From positions 1 through 9,100 of the forward strand of contig JAJZNM010000128.1 of NCBI GenBank assembly GCA_021852325.1: 9,100 nt of DNA, given 5' to 3'. Below, piece after piece: positions 1 to 6,768 of the stretch. The notes below the pieces were generated by a model. The model made no database searches. It was not told where the DNA came from and saw only the letters and a program-made list of their open reading frames with translations. A program made the translations under genes and the position numbers. Every line of letters begins with the position of its first letter. Positions within the stretch are counted from its first letter, which is position 1. This stretch comes from Pseudomonadota bacterium. Its GTDB lineage: Bacteria; Pseudomonadota; Gammaproteobacteria; JAKAQQ01.

Positions 1-47
1 TTCATGGCGCTTTTGATGTCTTCGGTGAGTCGCTCCTGAATGGACAT
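1..47 (-). CDS. YqeY (GatB/YqeY domain) protein, N-terminus only
   Basis: Only the first 15 codons and two bases of the next are inside the window; the rest runs off the left edge. The reverse strand from the ATG at 45-47 reads MSIQERLTEDIKSAM, which matches the opening of YqeY-type proteins (usually about 150 residues, resembling the tRNA-binding tail domain of the GatB amidotransferase subunit). The role of free-standing YqeY is not well established. The start lies 16 bases after the rpsU stop on the same strand, the position yqeY holds in many gammaproteobacteria between rpsU and dnaG. No good Shine-Dalgarno is visible, so translation may depend on rpsU. The identification rests on a short match plus gene order. 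Confidence 0.75.
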   Translation of the reverse strand, partial: MSIQERLTEDIKSAM

Positions 48-63
48 CTGGGGCAGCAGGAGT

Positions 64-279
64 TCAGAAGGAGCGAACGACTCGCGAGATGTCCCGGGCG
101 CTTTTTTTGATATGGCGCTTGACGGCGGCGGCGCGGCGACGCTTGCGTTCCTGGGTCGGTTTTTCGTAAAACTCACGCCGACGCAACTCGGAAAGGATCC
201 CGGCCTTCTCGCAGGCCCGCTTGAAACGCCTCAAGGCGGCGTCAAAATGTTCGTTTTCTTTGATGCGGATCGTGGGCAT
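64..279 (-). CDS. rpsU: 30S ribosomal protein bS21
   Basis: Small-subunit ribosomal protein S21, which sits near the anti-Shine-Dalgarno region of 16S rRNA and supports initiation. The 71-residue product begins MPTIRIKENEHFDAALRRF and contains the family block CEKAGILSELRRREFYEKPT at about residues 23-42, followed by a very basic tail (ERKRRRAAAVKRHIKK). Length and order of these blocks match E. coli bS21 from end to end. The ATG at 277-279 is fixed by the family start; AGGAG at 294-298 lies 14 bases upstream, rather far for a ribosome site. It is followed on the same strand by a yqeY-type gene, as in the rpsU-yqeY-dnaG-rpoD operon, and is divergent from tsaD. Confidence 0.98.
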   Translation of the reverse strand: MPTIRIKENEHFDAALRRFKRACEKAGILSELRRREFYEKPTQERKRRRAAAVKRHIKKSARDISRVVRSF

Positions 280-320
280 GGGGGGAACAGGGACTCCTGA
301 CCGGTTGGCTGAGGAAAACG

Positions 321-333
321 TGGTATTTTACCA
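321..333. repeat. Inverted repeat over the rpsU -10 box
   Basis: TGGTATTTTACCA is a perfect inverted repeat: 5-base arms (TGGTA and TACCA) around TTT. It covers the -10 hexamer proposed for rpsU and lies in the 82-base spacer between divergent rpsU and tsaD. It could be an operator for a dimeric regulator or simply chance overlap with an AT-rich -10 region. No regulator is assigned. Confidence 0.4.
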
Positions 334-353
334 GAATGTCCCCTGCCTGCCAA
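325..353 (-). promoter_or_regulatory. Sigma-70 type promoter for rpsU
   Basis: On the minus strand a -35 TTGGCA (348-353, five of six matches to TTGACA) is followed by a 17-base spacer and a -10 TAAAAT (325-330, five of six matches to TATAAT). Transcription would begin near 318, leaving a leader of about 40 bases before the rpsU ATG. The leader contains a small stem CAGG/CCTG (288-291 with 296-299) over the AGGAG motif. This is the best promoter match in the window. No equally good promoter is visible for the divergent tsaD, whose start region overlaps this one. Confidence 0.7.
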
Positions 354-361
354 CTCAAGCC

Positions 362-1390
362 GTGACTCTCCTTGCACTCGAAACCTCCTGCGACGAGACC
401 GCAGCAGCCCTCTATGGCGAGCGGGGACTCATCGGCCACCGGATCCAGAGCCAGGCGGCCCGTCACAGCCGTTACGGGGGCGTGGTTCCCGAGTTGGCCT
501 CGCGTGATCATGCCCGTGACCTTCTGCCTTTGATCGAGACGCTCTTTCGGGACACCGGGCAGGGGATCCAGGATCTCACGGCCGTGGCGGCGACGGCCGG
601 ACCCGGGTTGCCGGGTGCCCTGCACGTTGCCCACGCCCTCGGGCAAAGCCTGGCCTTTGCGCGCGGTATCCCGTTTTTCGGGATCCACCACCTCGAGGCC
701 CATATTTTCTCGGGAGGACTCGGCCCTACGCCGATCGACCCGCCCTTCGTCGCGCTGGTCGTCTCGGGCGGGCACACGGAACTCGTCTTCGTGCGCGCGC
801 TTGGCTGCTATGAACTCATCGGCGCGACGCGCGATGATGCCGCTGGCGAGGCGTTTGACAAGGCGGCGCTCCTCATCGGCTTGTCCTACCCCGGTGGGGC
901 GGCGCTGTCCGCGCTTGCCCGGGAAGGGGTGCCGGGGCGTTTCAGGCTCCCGCGTCCCATGCTCGATCAGGACGGCTGCGAGATGAGTTTCAGCGGGCTC
1001 AAGACGGCGCTCCTCTATGCCCTTCGGGCATTGCCTGAGCCGCTCCGGCGGGCGCACCGCGCGGATCTCGCCTGCGCGTTCGAGGCATCCATCGTCGAGG
1101 TGCTGGTTGAGAAAAGTTTCCGCGCGCTCGCCATGACCGGGTGTAGGGCACTCGTGGTCTGTGGGGGCGTGAGTGCCAATGCGCGCCTCCGGGAGGCCCT
1201 CTCGGCGCGGGCCGAAGCTTCCGCCGTCCGGGTCGTGTTCCCGCCCACCGAGTTCTGCACCGACAACGCCGCCATGATCGCCCACGTGGCCTGGCTCCGG
1301 TGGAAGGCGGGCGAGCATCCGGCGGATACCGTGCCGGTGAGGACGCGTTGGCCTCTCGACTCCCTGGCGCAACCCGGATCCCGGGCGTGA
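362..1390 (+). CDS. tsaD: tRNA N6-threonylcarbamoyladenosine transferase TsaD
   Basis: Universal Kae1/TsaD ATPase-fold enzyme that, with TsaB and TsaE, transfers the threonylcarbamoyl group from threonylcarbamoyl-AMP to A37 of ANN-decoding tRNAs in the cytoplasm. The 342-residue product carries the family motifs in order: ETSCDET (7-13), YGGVVPELASRDH (38-50), TAGPGLPGALHV (78-89), the metal-binding HxxxH in HHLEAH (H110, H114), SGGHTELV (135-142), DDAAGEAFDK (158-167), FSGLKT (210-215), CGGVSANARLR (267-277) and FCTDNAAMIA (298-307) with metal ligand D301. Length agrees with E. coli TsaD. The GTG at 362 is chosen because it puts the ETSCDET block at the usual distance; the upstream in-frame ATG at 221 would lie antisense to rpsU. 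No clear ribosome site precedes the GTG. The TGA overlaps the folB start. Confidence 0.97.
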   Translation: MTLLALETSCDETAAALYGERGLIGHRIQSQAARHSRYGGVVPELASRDHARDLLPLIETLFRDTGQGIQDLTAVAATAGPGLPGALHVAHALGQSLAFARGIPFFGIHHLEAHIFSGGLGPTPIDPPFVALVVSGGHTELVFVRALGCYELIGATRDDAAGEAFDKAALLIGLSYPGGAALSALAREGVPGRFRLPRPMLDQDGCEMSFSGLKTALLYALRALPEPLRRAHRADLACAFEASIVEVLVEKSFRALAMTGCRALVVCGGVSANARLREALSARAEASAVRVVFPPTEFCTDNAAMIAHVAWLRWKAGEHPADTVPVRTRWPLDSLAQPGSRA

Positions 1391-1770
1391 CCGGTGCCCT
1401 CGACCGGGTGTTCATCCAGGGGCTTACCGTCGAAGCCCGGATTGGTGTACATGCCTACGAAATGCCCCTGCGCCAGAGGCTCGTTTTGGATCTCGAGATG
1501 TCGGTCGATCTGGCGTCTTCAGCCGCGAGTGGGCAGCTCGAGGAGACGATCGACTACAAGGCGGTGGCCGAGGCGATCCGGGCGCTCGCGAATGACCGGC
1601 ACTTCGCCCTAGTCGAATCGCTCGCCGAGGCGGCGGCACGGATCATCCTCGAGGAGTTTGGTGCCTTGGCGGTGCGGATCGTTGTGGCCAAGCCTGGGGC
1701 CGTACGAGGGACCTCGACGGTCGGGGTGATCCTCGAGCGGACCCGGAGGGCGATTGGCCCGTCCGCCTAA
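1387..1770 (+). CDS. folB: Dihydroneopterin aldolase
   Basis: Converts 7,8-dihydroneopterin to 6-hydroxymethyl-7,8-dihydropterin and glycolaldehyde in folate synthesis; the family often also epimerises at C2'. The 127-residue product opens MTGALDRVFIQGLTVEARIGV, then shows the conserved active-site region HAYE (E25), the DYKAV turn (Y58), FALVESLAE (E77) and the catalytic lysine in AKPGAV (K102). Length is close to E. coli FolB (122). The GTG start at 1387 overlaps the tsaD stop as GTGA; a second in-frame GTG at 1408 would remove only seven residues. No Shine-Dalgarno is evident, so translation is probably coupled to tsaD. The tsaD-folB neighbourhood is common in proteobacteria. The gene ends two bases before the stop of the convergent pteridine reductase gene. 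Confidence 0.95.
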   Translation: MTGALDRVFIQGLTVEARIGVHAYEMPLRQRLVLDLEMSVDLASSAASGQLEETIDYKAVAEAIRALANDRHFALVESLAEAAARIILEEFGALAVRIVVAKPGAVRGTSTVGVILERTRRAIGPSA

Positions 1771-1772
1771 CC

Positions 1773-2543
1773 TTACCAGCCGATGCTCCGCCCGCCATCC
1801 ACCGGGAGGATCGCGCCGGTTACATAGGGGGCGTCCCGGACCAGGAACAGGACCGCTCGCGCGATGTCCTCCGGGGTTCCGAGCCGGCCGAGGGGGGTGC
1901 GCTTCAGGATCTGGCGTTTCTGCGCCTCAGGCAGGTCCGATGCCTGCCAGAGGATCGAGCCTGGAGCGATGCCGTTCACACGGATCTCGGGCGCGAGTTC
2001 CCGCGCGAGTGCGCGGGTCAGCATCTCGAGCCCGGCCTTCGCGGATCCGTAGACGAGGTAGCCCCGGAGCGGGCGCCTTGCATGGATGTCGATCAGGTTC
2101 ACGATCGACCCACCGCGCTCTCGGAGATGGGGTGCGGCTGCCTGGATCAGGAAGAGCGGCGCTTTGAGATTGGTGCCCACGAGATCATCGAATGAGGCTT
2201 CCGAGACCGTCTCGAGCGGCGTCGGATAGAACGACGAGGCATTGTTCACGAGGACATCCAGGCGGCCCCAGAAGGCGTGGGCTCGATCCACGAGTGGCCG
2301 GATCGTGTCAGGGGCCGTGAGGTCCGCCTGGATCGCGTGTGCCGAACCGGGGCGCAGGCGATTGAACGTGGTGACGAGCTCTTGCGCTTCCGTCCCGGAG
2401 TGGTGGTAATGGACTACGACACGCATCCCCGATTCGTGGAGCAGGGATGCCGTGGCGGCGCCTAGGCGCCGCGCCGCGCCCGTGACGAGCGCGACCGCGC
2501 CCTCGTCATCTCGTGCTTGGGGGGCTCTGCTCGGCATGGGCAT
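1773..2543 (-). CDS. Pteridine reductase-type SDR oxidoreductase (FolM/PTR1-like)
   Basis: Short-chain dehydrogenase/reductase predicted to reduce pterins (dihydropterin, dihydromonapterin or dihydrofolate type substrates) with NADPH. The 256-residue product has the TGxxxRxG cofactor motif that marks pteridine reductases (TGAARRLG, 21-28) in place of the classical TGxxxGxG, then VHYHHSG (44-50), NNASSFYPTPL (100-110), and the catalytic set D152 (LIDIHARRPL), Y165 and K169 (YGSAK). The C-terminus PYVTGAILPVDGG is typical of the fold. I use the ATG at 2541-2543; the ATG at 2535-2537 is equally possible. The frame stays open back to 2723, but that part is antisense to the methyltransferase gene and unlike the family. 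Neighbour folB supports a pterin role; the exact substrate cannot be read from sequence. Confidence 0.88.
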   Translation of the reverse strand: MPMPSRAPQARDDEGAVALVTGAARRLGAATASLLHESGMRVVVHYHHSGTEAQELVTTFNRLRPGSAHAIQADLTAPDTIRPLVDRAHAFWGRLDVLVNNASSFYPTPLETVSEASFDDLVGTNLKAPLFLIQAAAPHLRERGGSIVNLIDIHARRPLRGYLVYGSAKAGLEMLTRALARELAPEIRVNGIAPGSILWQASDLPEAQKRQILKRTPLGRLGTPEDIARAVLFLVRDAPYVTGAILPVDGGRSIGW

Positions 2544-2628
2544 CCGGGGGGTGATTGGCGAGGCTCTGCTAGCATAACGGATATGGGTCATCACGGATCG
2601 GCCGACCGGGTCGGCGCTTGAGGATTGG
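2544..2628. promoter_or_regulatory. Divergent intergenic region between SDR gene and midA-like gene
   Basis: This 85-base spacer must hold the start signals for both divergent genes. Its only AT-richer stretch, about 2567-2590, contains the 8-base palindrome TGCTAGCA (2567-2574). In the plus direction TG-C-TAGCAT (2567-2575) resembles an extended -10; in the minus direction TATGCT (2571-2576) resembles a -10. Neither has a recognisable -35 at the right distance, so the promoters are only suggested. Confidence 0.3.
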
Positions 2629-3798
2629 TTGAGTCTCGGGTTCCGGACGGGTGTCTTGCCGGCACTCACGGACGAGGAGCAAGGGCGCGTGCGCGCGATG
2701 ATCCGGCGCATCGGTGAGATCACGGATGCGGAGGGCTTGGTCTATTTCGACCGCTACATGGACTGTGCACTCTACGAACCCGGGCTCGGCTACTACCGCA
2801 GGGGCCGCCCACCGATCGGGCACGCCGGTGATTTCGTGACCCTTCCCGAAACGACGCCACTTTTTGCCGAGTCCCTGGCACGGGTATTCGCGCCGCTTTA
2901 TGCGGGGGGGCTCGAACGGACGCTCGTTGAAATCGGCCCCGGAACCGGTGGGCTCGCCGGGCAACTCACCCTCGCCCTCGAGCGTGCCGGCACCCCGCTC
3001 GATCAATGCATCCTGGTCGAGCCGGATCCTGCTGCCTGGTCGCTCCAGCAATCCTGGCTCGCGGGGCCAAGGAAGCAGTCCCGGACCCACTTCGAGTGGT
3101 GTCCCGATCCCCCGACGAAGTGGGAGGGGATTGTCGTCCTGAACGAGATCGTCGACGCATTTCCGGTTGCGCGGGTCGAAAAGGGCCGGTCGGGGTGGTT
3201 CGAATGGGGCGTGGCGCTCCGGAGCGGGCAGCCCGTCTTCGAGCCCATGAGCCTCCGCGCGCCGGTCGGGGACGAGCTCGCCGGGATCGAAGCGCTCCTC
3301 GGCCCCTTGCCGGAGGGCTATCGCACGGAGTGCCGTCCCGGACTCGCCACCCGGCTTGGAACCCTCCTCACCGGATGCACCCGGGGCTACGCCTGCATCA
3401 TCGATTACGGCTACAGCCGGCGTCACTACTACCACCCGGATCGCGGGATGGGTACGCTCCAGTGTTTTTTCCGCCAGCTCGTCCACGACGACCCACTGCA
3501 TGCGCCCGGGGTCGAGGACCTGACCGCTATGGTCGATTTCACTCGGCTCGCCGAGGCGGTGGACGCTTCCGGATTCGAACTCGCAGGCTATGCTCCGCTC
3601 GCGCCGTTCGTTCTGGCTACCGGACTGATCGACGGTGGGAGCCCGGATGCCGCCCGCCAGAGCGACTGGGTACGCCAGGTGCTCAGGCTCACCGGGCCCC
3701 ATGAGGCCGGTGAACTCTTCAAGGTGATGATGCTCGCAAGAGGAAAGGTCCCCCCGGTTGCGGTTTTCGCCAGCTGTGACCAGAGTGAGCGCCTATGA
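2629..3798 (+). CDS. MidA/NDUFAF7-family SAM-dependent methyltransferase
   Basis: Member of the Methyltransf_28 (formerly DUF185) family. The mitochondrial homologue NDUFAF7/MidA dimethylates an arginine of the complex I subunit NDUFS2 and is needed for complex I assembly; the bacterial role is inferred, not proven. The 389-residue product shows the family blocks FDRYMDCALYEPGLGYY (40-56), GDFVTLPETTPLFAE (67-81), SAM motif I VEIGPGTGGLAG (100-111), LNEIVDAFPV (171-180), IIDYGYSRRHYYHP (257-270) and GTLQCFFR (275-282) with HDDPL and VDFT following. The start is TTG at 2629, preceded by GAGGA at 2620-2624; TTG at 2656 and ATG at 2698 are alternatives. No in-frame ATG lies between the upstream stop at 2575 and 2698. 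It is convergent with ubiB, eight bases apart. Confidence 0.9.
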   Translation: MSLGFRTGVLPALTDEEQGRVRAMIRRIGEITDAEGLVYFDRYMDCALYEPGLGYYRRGRPPIGHAGDFVTLPETTPLFAESLARVFAPLYAGGLERTLVEIGPGTGGLAGQLTLALERAGTPLDQCILVEPDPAAWSLQQSWLAGPRKQSRTHFEWCPDPPTKWEGIVVLNEIVDAFPVARVEKGRSGWFEWGVALRSGQPVFEPMSLRAPVGDELAGIEALLGPLPEGYRTECRPGLATRLGTLLTGCTRGYACIIDYGYSRRHYYHPDRGMGTLQCFFRQLVHDDPLHAPGVEDLTAMVDFTRLAEAVDASGFELAGYAPLAPFVLATGLIDGGSPDAARQSDWVRQVLRLTGPHEAGELFKVMMLARGKVPPVAVFASCDQSERL

Positions 3799-3806
3799 GG
3801 GCAGGC

Positions 3807-5420
3807 TCAGGCGCGCCACCAGAGCACGGCGAGGAGCACACCCCCGAGTGCGAGCGTGAGCGGGCCCACGATGGGCGGAGTGAAGCCGAGTTGCACCCAC
3901 GCAAATCCGCTTGCGAGGATGAGCGCCGCCACACCGAGCCGGAGGGCGCCGGATCGGGGCCGGGAAGCTTGTGATTCCACCGGAGATATCGCCCCGGTCC
4001 GCCCGGGGTGGGCCAGACGGGCCGGAGCCCGTTCGATCCAGTTCTCGAGTGACCAGGCGATCGCAGGCCAGTTCTCGACGGTCTTCCTGACGAGGGTGAG
4101 CGGGCTGATCTCCTTCTTCATCCACGCCTCGAGGAGGGGCTTCGCAGTCTTCCAGAGATCGAGATCGGGATCGAGCTGCCGGCCCAGGCCTTCCACGGCG
4201 ATCAGAGTCTTTTGCAGGAGGACCAGTTCGGCCTTGAGTTCCACCTCGAAGCGCCGCGCGGTCTGGAAGAGGCGGATCAAGAGCTGTCCAAGCGAGATGT
4301 CCTTGAGCGGGCGGTTGAAAATCGGTTCGCAGACGCTCTGGATCGCTGCTTCGAGTTCGTCGAGCGGGGTGTCCGGCGGCACCCAGCCGGAGGCAAGGTG
4401 GAGGCGTGCCACCTGTCCGTAGTCGCGGTTGAAAAAAGCCAGGAAGTTGGCTGCGAGATAGTGGCGGTCTTCTTCGGTGAGGCTGCCCATGATGCCAAAA
4501 TCGACGGCCAGGTAGCGGGGATGGCGTGGATCCCGGGCATCCACGAAGAGGTTGCCCGGATGCATGTCGGCGTGGAAGAAATTGTCGCGGAACACCTGCG
4601 TGAAGAAGATTGATACGCCGTGGTTGGCGAGCGTCTTGAGATCGACGCCATGCGCCCGGAGTGTTGCGAAGTCGTGGATCGGGATGCCGTAGATCCGTTC
4701 CTGGACCATGACCCGTTCACGGGTGAGTTCCCAGACGATTTCCGGAACGCCGAGGATCCGGCTGTCCTTGAAGTTGCGTCTGAGGCGGCTGGCATGCCCG
4801 GCTTCTTCGAGCAGGTTGAGCTCCGTCCTCAGCGTCTGGGCGAATTTCTCGACGATCGCACGCGGGTGGAGCCGGGCCCCGGGAGCCCAGTAGCGTTCGA
4901 CCCAGGCAGCGAGCTGGTCGAGGAGCGCGAGATCGCGCGCGATCAGGCGGTCGATGTCGGGGCGGATGATCTTGACGATCACTTCCCGGCCATCGTGCAG
5001 GGTGGCGGCGTGAACCTGGGCGATTGAAGCCGAGGCGAGTGGCGTCTCGTCGAAATGCGCAAAATGCGTGGCGAGCGGGGCCTTGAGTGCGGTCTCGATC
5101 GCACTCTGGGCCTGCGCGGTGGGAAAGGGCGGCACGCGGTCCTGGAGCTTGGTGAGCTCATCGATGAAGTCGTGCGGCAAAAGATCGCGTCTCGTCGACA
5201 ACACCTGTCCGAACTTCACGTAGATCGGTCCGAGGTCTTCGAGCGCGAGACGCAGGCGGATCGCGAGCGGGGTCTTGCGCAGCCACCAGTGCCAGGGGAG
5301 GAGACGCCTCGCCGGGCGGATGTGACGCAGCGGGGTCCATTCGAACAGGAGATCGTCGAGCCCGTGCTTGATCAGGATCCACTGGATCCAGGCGAGGCGC
5401 AATCCGTGCTCGATCCTCAT
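3807..5420 (-). CDS. ubiB: Ubiquinone biosynthesis protein UbiB (kinase-like ATPase)
   Basis: Atypical protein-kinase-like ATPase of the UbiB/ADCK/COQ8 family, membrane-anchored and needed for ubiquinone synthesis; its activity supports the lipophilic intermediates or the Ubi complex rather than a mapped chemical step. The 537-residue product has the family KxGQ motif (KFGQ, 69-72) followed by RRDLLPHDFIDELTKLQD, the alanine-rich loop ASASIAQVH (129-137), the nucleotide-binding lysine K150, HADMHPGN (283-290) and DFG (307-309), then FFNRDY, GWVPPDT and LVLLQKTL in the E. coli order. Two hydrophobic segments (about 493-511 and 515-534) form the usual C-terminal membrane hairpin. The ATG overlaps the ubiJ stop as ATGA at 5417-5420. 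It is the last gene of the chain; no tat genes follow, unlike E. coli ubiEJB. Confidence 0.96.
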   Translation of the reverse strand: MRIEHGLRLAWIQWILIKHGLDDLLFEWTPLRHIRPARRLLPWHWWLRKTPLAIRLRLALEDLGPIYVKFGQVLSTRRDLLPHDFIDELTKLQDRVPPFPTAQAQSAIETALKAPLATHFAHFDETPLASASIAQVHAATLHDGREVIVKIIRPDIDRLIARDLALLDQLAAWVERYWAPGARLHPRAIVEKFAQTLRTELNLLEEAGHASRLRRNFKDSRILGVPEIVWELTRERVMVQERIYGIPIHDFATLRAHGVDLKTLANHGVSIFFTQVFRDNFFHADMHPGNLFVDARDPRHPRYLAVDFGIMGSLTEEDRHYLAANFLAFFNRDYGQVARLHLASGWVPPDTPLDELEAAIQSVCEPIFNRPLKDISLGQLLIRLFQTARRFEVELKAELVLLQKTLIAVEGLGRQLDPDLDLWKTAKPLLEAWMKKEISPLTLVRKTVENWPAIAWSLENWIERAPARLAHPGRTGAISPVESQASRPRSGALRLGVAALILASGFAWVQLGFTPPIVGPLTLALGGVLLAVLWWRA

Positions 5421-6010
5421 GCCGGATCCCGGTCGTCTAGGGCGCTGAGACGCGTCTCGAGGTCAGAGACCTGGCGGGACAAGGACTCGATCGTCTCGTC
5501 GAGGCGCCTCGCTTGACGCCGGTCGACGCCTGTGCCCGCCGTGGTGAGTGCCTGTGCGATCCCCCAGCCGAGCGAACCGGCGAAAAGATGGGCGAGGTAG
5601 AAGGCCCGGTCGAGGCCTGGATTGACCCAGGCTGCGGGCTCCTCGCCCAGGAGTAAGGTAACCCGCTCCGCCCGCCCGCGCGGCAGGGTCTCGGCTAAAG
5701 CGCCAACGGTCCGGATCCACCCGAGATCACCGGAGATCTTGAGCCCAGGCGGATTTTCCCCGCGAGCGAGCGCGCGAAAGTCGGCGATCGACCCGGTGAG
5801 GGAAAGGTCCGGTGGTGAGGCCGGTGGGGGCTCGAAGCCGAGCCCGAGATGGCCCAGGGACAGGTAGAGATCGGTCTTCGGGTTGAGGAGATGGATCGCG
5901 ACATGCCGCCCCCCGAGGAGGGCCCGCGTGTCCGGGTCCGGGAACGCCCGGTCCACGATCCGTCCAAGCGCCCGTTCGATGGCCCGGCGGAAGCCGTCTT
6001 TCGTGCTCAC
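5417..6010 (-). CDS. ubiJ: Ubiquinone biosynthesis accessory factor UbiJ (SCP2 domain)
   Basis: Non-catalytic lipid-binding factor of the soluble Ubi complex; with UbiK it is thought to present hydrophobic ubiquinone intermediates to the hydroxylases and methyltransferases. The 197-residue product is similar in length to E. coli UbiJ (201). It has an SCP2-like sterol-carrier domain at about 15-105, ending in the typical LKISGDLGWI block (90-99), a helical middle, and a C-terminal heptad-like segment (about 166-192, RRLDETIESLSRQVSDLE) expected to form the coiled coil with UbiK. Sequence similarity alone is modest, as is usual for this family; position between ubiE and ubiB makes the assignment firm. 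The start is GTG at 6008-6010, overlapping the ubiE stop as GTGA, with a GGGGG purine run at 6019-6023 as a possible ribosome site. Confidence 0.92.
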   Translation of the reverse strand: MSTKDGFRRAIERALGRIVDRAFPDPDTRALLGGRHVAIHLLNPKTDLYLSLGHLGLGFEPPPASPPDLSLTGSIADFRALARGENPPGLKISGDLGWIRTVGALAETLPRGRAERVTLLLGEEPAAWVNPGLDRAFYLAHLFAGSLGWGIAQALTTAGTGVDRRQARRLDETIESLSRQVSDLETRLSALDDRDPA

Positions 6011-6768
6011 AGCCGATACCCCCGGTGCACCGCCACGATGCCGAGACTCAGGTTGAAATAGTCGACGCGGGCGAGCCCCGCCTGCTCCATCATCCGCTTG
6101 AGTGTGGCCTGGTCCGGATGACGTCGGATCGATTCGGCGAGGTAGCGGTAGCTCGCCTCGTCGTGCGCGACCCAGCGGCCGAGGCGCGGCAGGATCTCGA
6201 ACGAATAGCGGTCGTAGAGCTTCCGGACCGGGGCGCTCGGCGGATGGGAGAACTCGAGGACGAGGACCATCCCTCCCGGGCAGAGCACGCGCCGGATCTC
6301 CGCCAGTACGCGCTCCTTGTGCGTCACGTTTCTCAGTCCGAAGGCCATGGTGACGAGATCGAAAGTCTGGTCCGCGAACGGCAGCTGTTCCGCATCGGCC
6401 TCGACCCAGAAGAGCTCGGTGATGCGGGTGCCGTGGGCATGCCGGTCGCGCCCCCGGCGCAGCATCTCGTGATTGATGTCGGAGGCGACGCGGAGGGCCG
6501 GCACCGGAATCACGCGGTCGAGGACGCCGATCAGATCACCGGTCCCCGAAGCGAGATCGAGCACCCGGGGATGGATTCTTCCGGGACGAGCCAGGGTTCC
6601 CACAAACCGTTTCCAGAAGCGGTGGAGCCCCCCCGACATGAGATCGTTCATGAGATCGTAGCGGCCGGCAACGGAATCGAATACCCGACGGACGCGACGC
6701 GTCTTCTCCTCGAAAGGGACCTGTTCGAATCCAAAATCCGTGAGGGCGTCCGGATCCGGAAGGGTCAT
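6007..6768 (-). CDS. ubiE: Ubiquinone/menaquinone C-methyltransferase UbiE
   Basis: SAM-dependent methyltransferase that C-methylates 2-polyprenyl-6-methoxy-1,4-benzoquinol in ubiquinone synthesis, and demethylmenaquinol where menaquinone is made. The 253-residue product (E. coli UbiE, 251) carries FDSVAGRYDLMND (30-42), SAM motif I LDLASGTGD (70-78), DINHEML (97-103), ADAEQLPF (124-131), FGLRNVT (143-149), LEFSHP (171-176) and YRYLAESIRRHP (207-218), all family signatures. It ends GIVAVHRGYRL like other UbiE proteins. The ATG at 6766-6768 has a strong purine-rich GGGGAGGGGG just upstream, inside the 3' end of the DUF971 gene, and overlaps that gene's stop as ATGA. ubiJ and ubiB follow. Confidence 0.97.
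   Translation of the reverse strand: MTLPDPDALTDFGFEQVPFEEKTRRVRRVFDSVAGRYDLMNDLMSGGLHRFWKRFVGTLARPGRIHPRVLDLASGTGDLIGVLDRVIPVPALRVASDINHEMLRRGRDRHAHGTRITELFWVEADAEQLPFADQTFDLVTMAFGLRNVTHKERVLAEIRRVLCPGGMVLVLEFSHPPSAPVRKLYDRYSFEILPRLGRWVAHDEASYRYLAESIRRHPDQATLKRMMEQAGLARVDYFNLSLGIVAVHRGYRL

Noticed and set aside
221..361. N-terminal extension of TsaD from an ATG at 221
   Set aside because: It would run antisense through the rpsU start and promoter and has no counterpart in TsaD proteins, which begin a few residues before ETSCDET.
242..1372. A 376-codon open frame on the minus strand opposite tsaD
   Set aside because: It mirrors tsaD, which is certain, and its product is rich in Arg, Gly and Pro with no family motif. 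Long antisense frames are expected in GC-rich coding DNA.
2544..2723. N-terminal extension of the pteridine reductase
   Set aside because: It overlaps the midA-like gene antisense and lacks SDR similarity; the cofactor motif is correctly placed from the ATG at 2543.
2569..3702. A 377-codon open frame on the minus strand opposite the midA-like gene
   Set aside because: The plus-strand frame holds clear MidA motifs; the antisense product resembles nothing and is a composition artefact.
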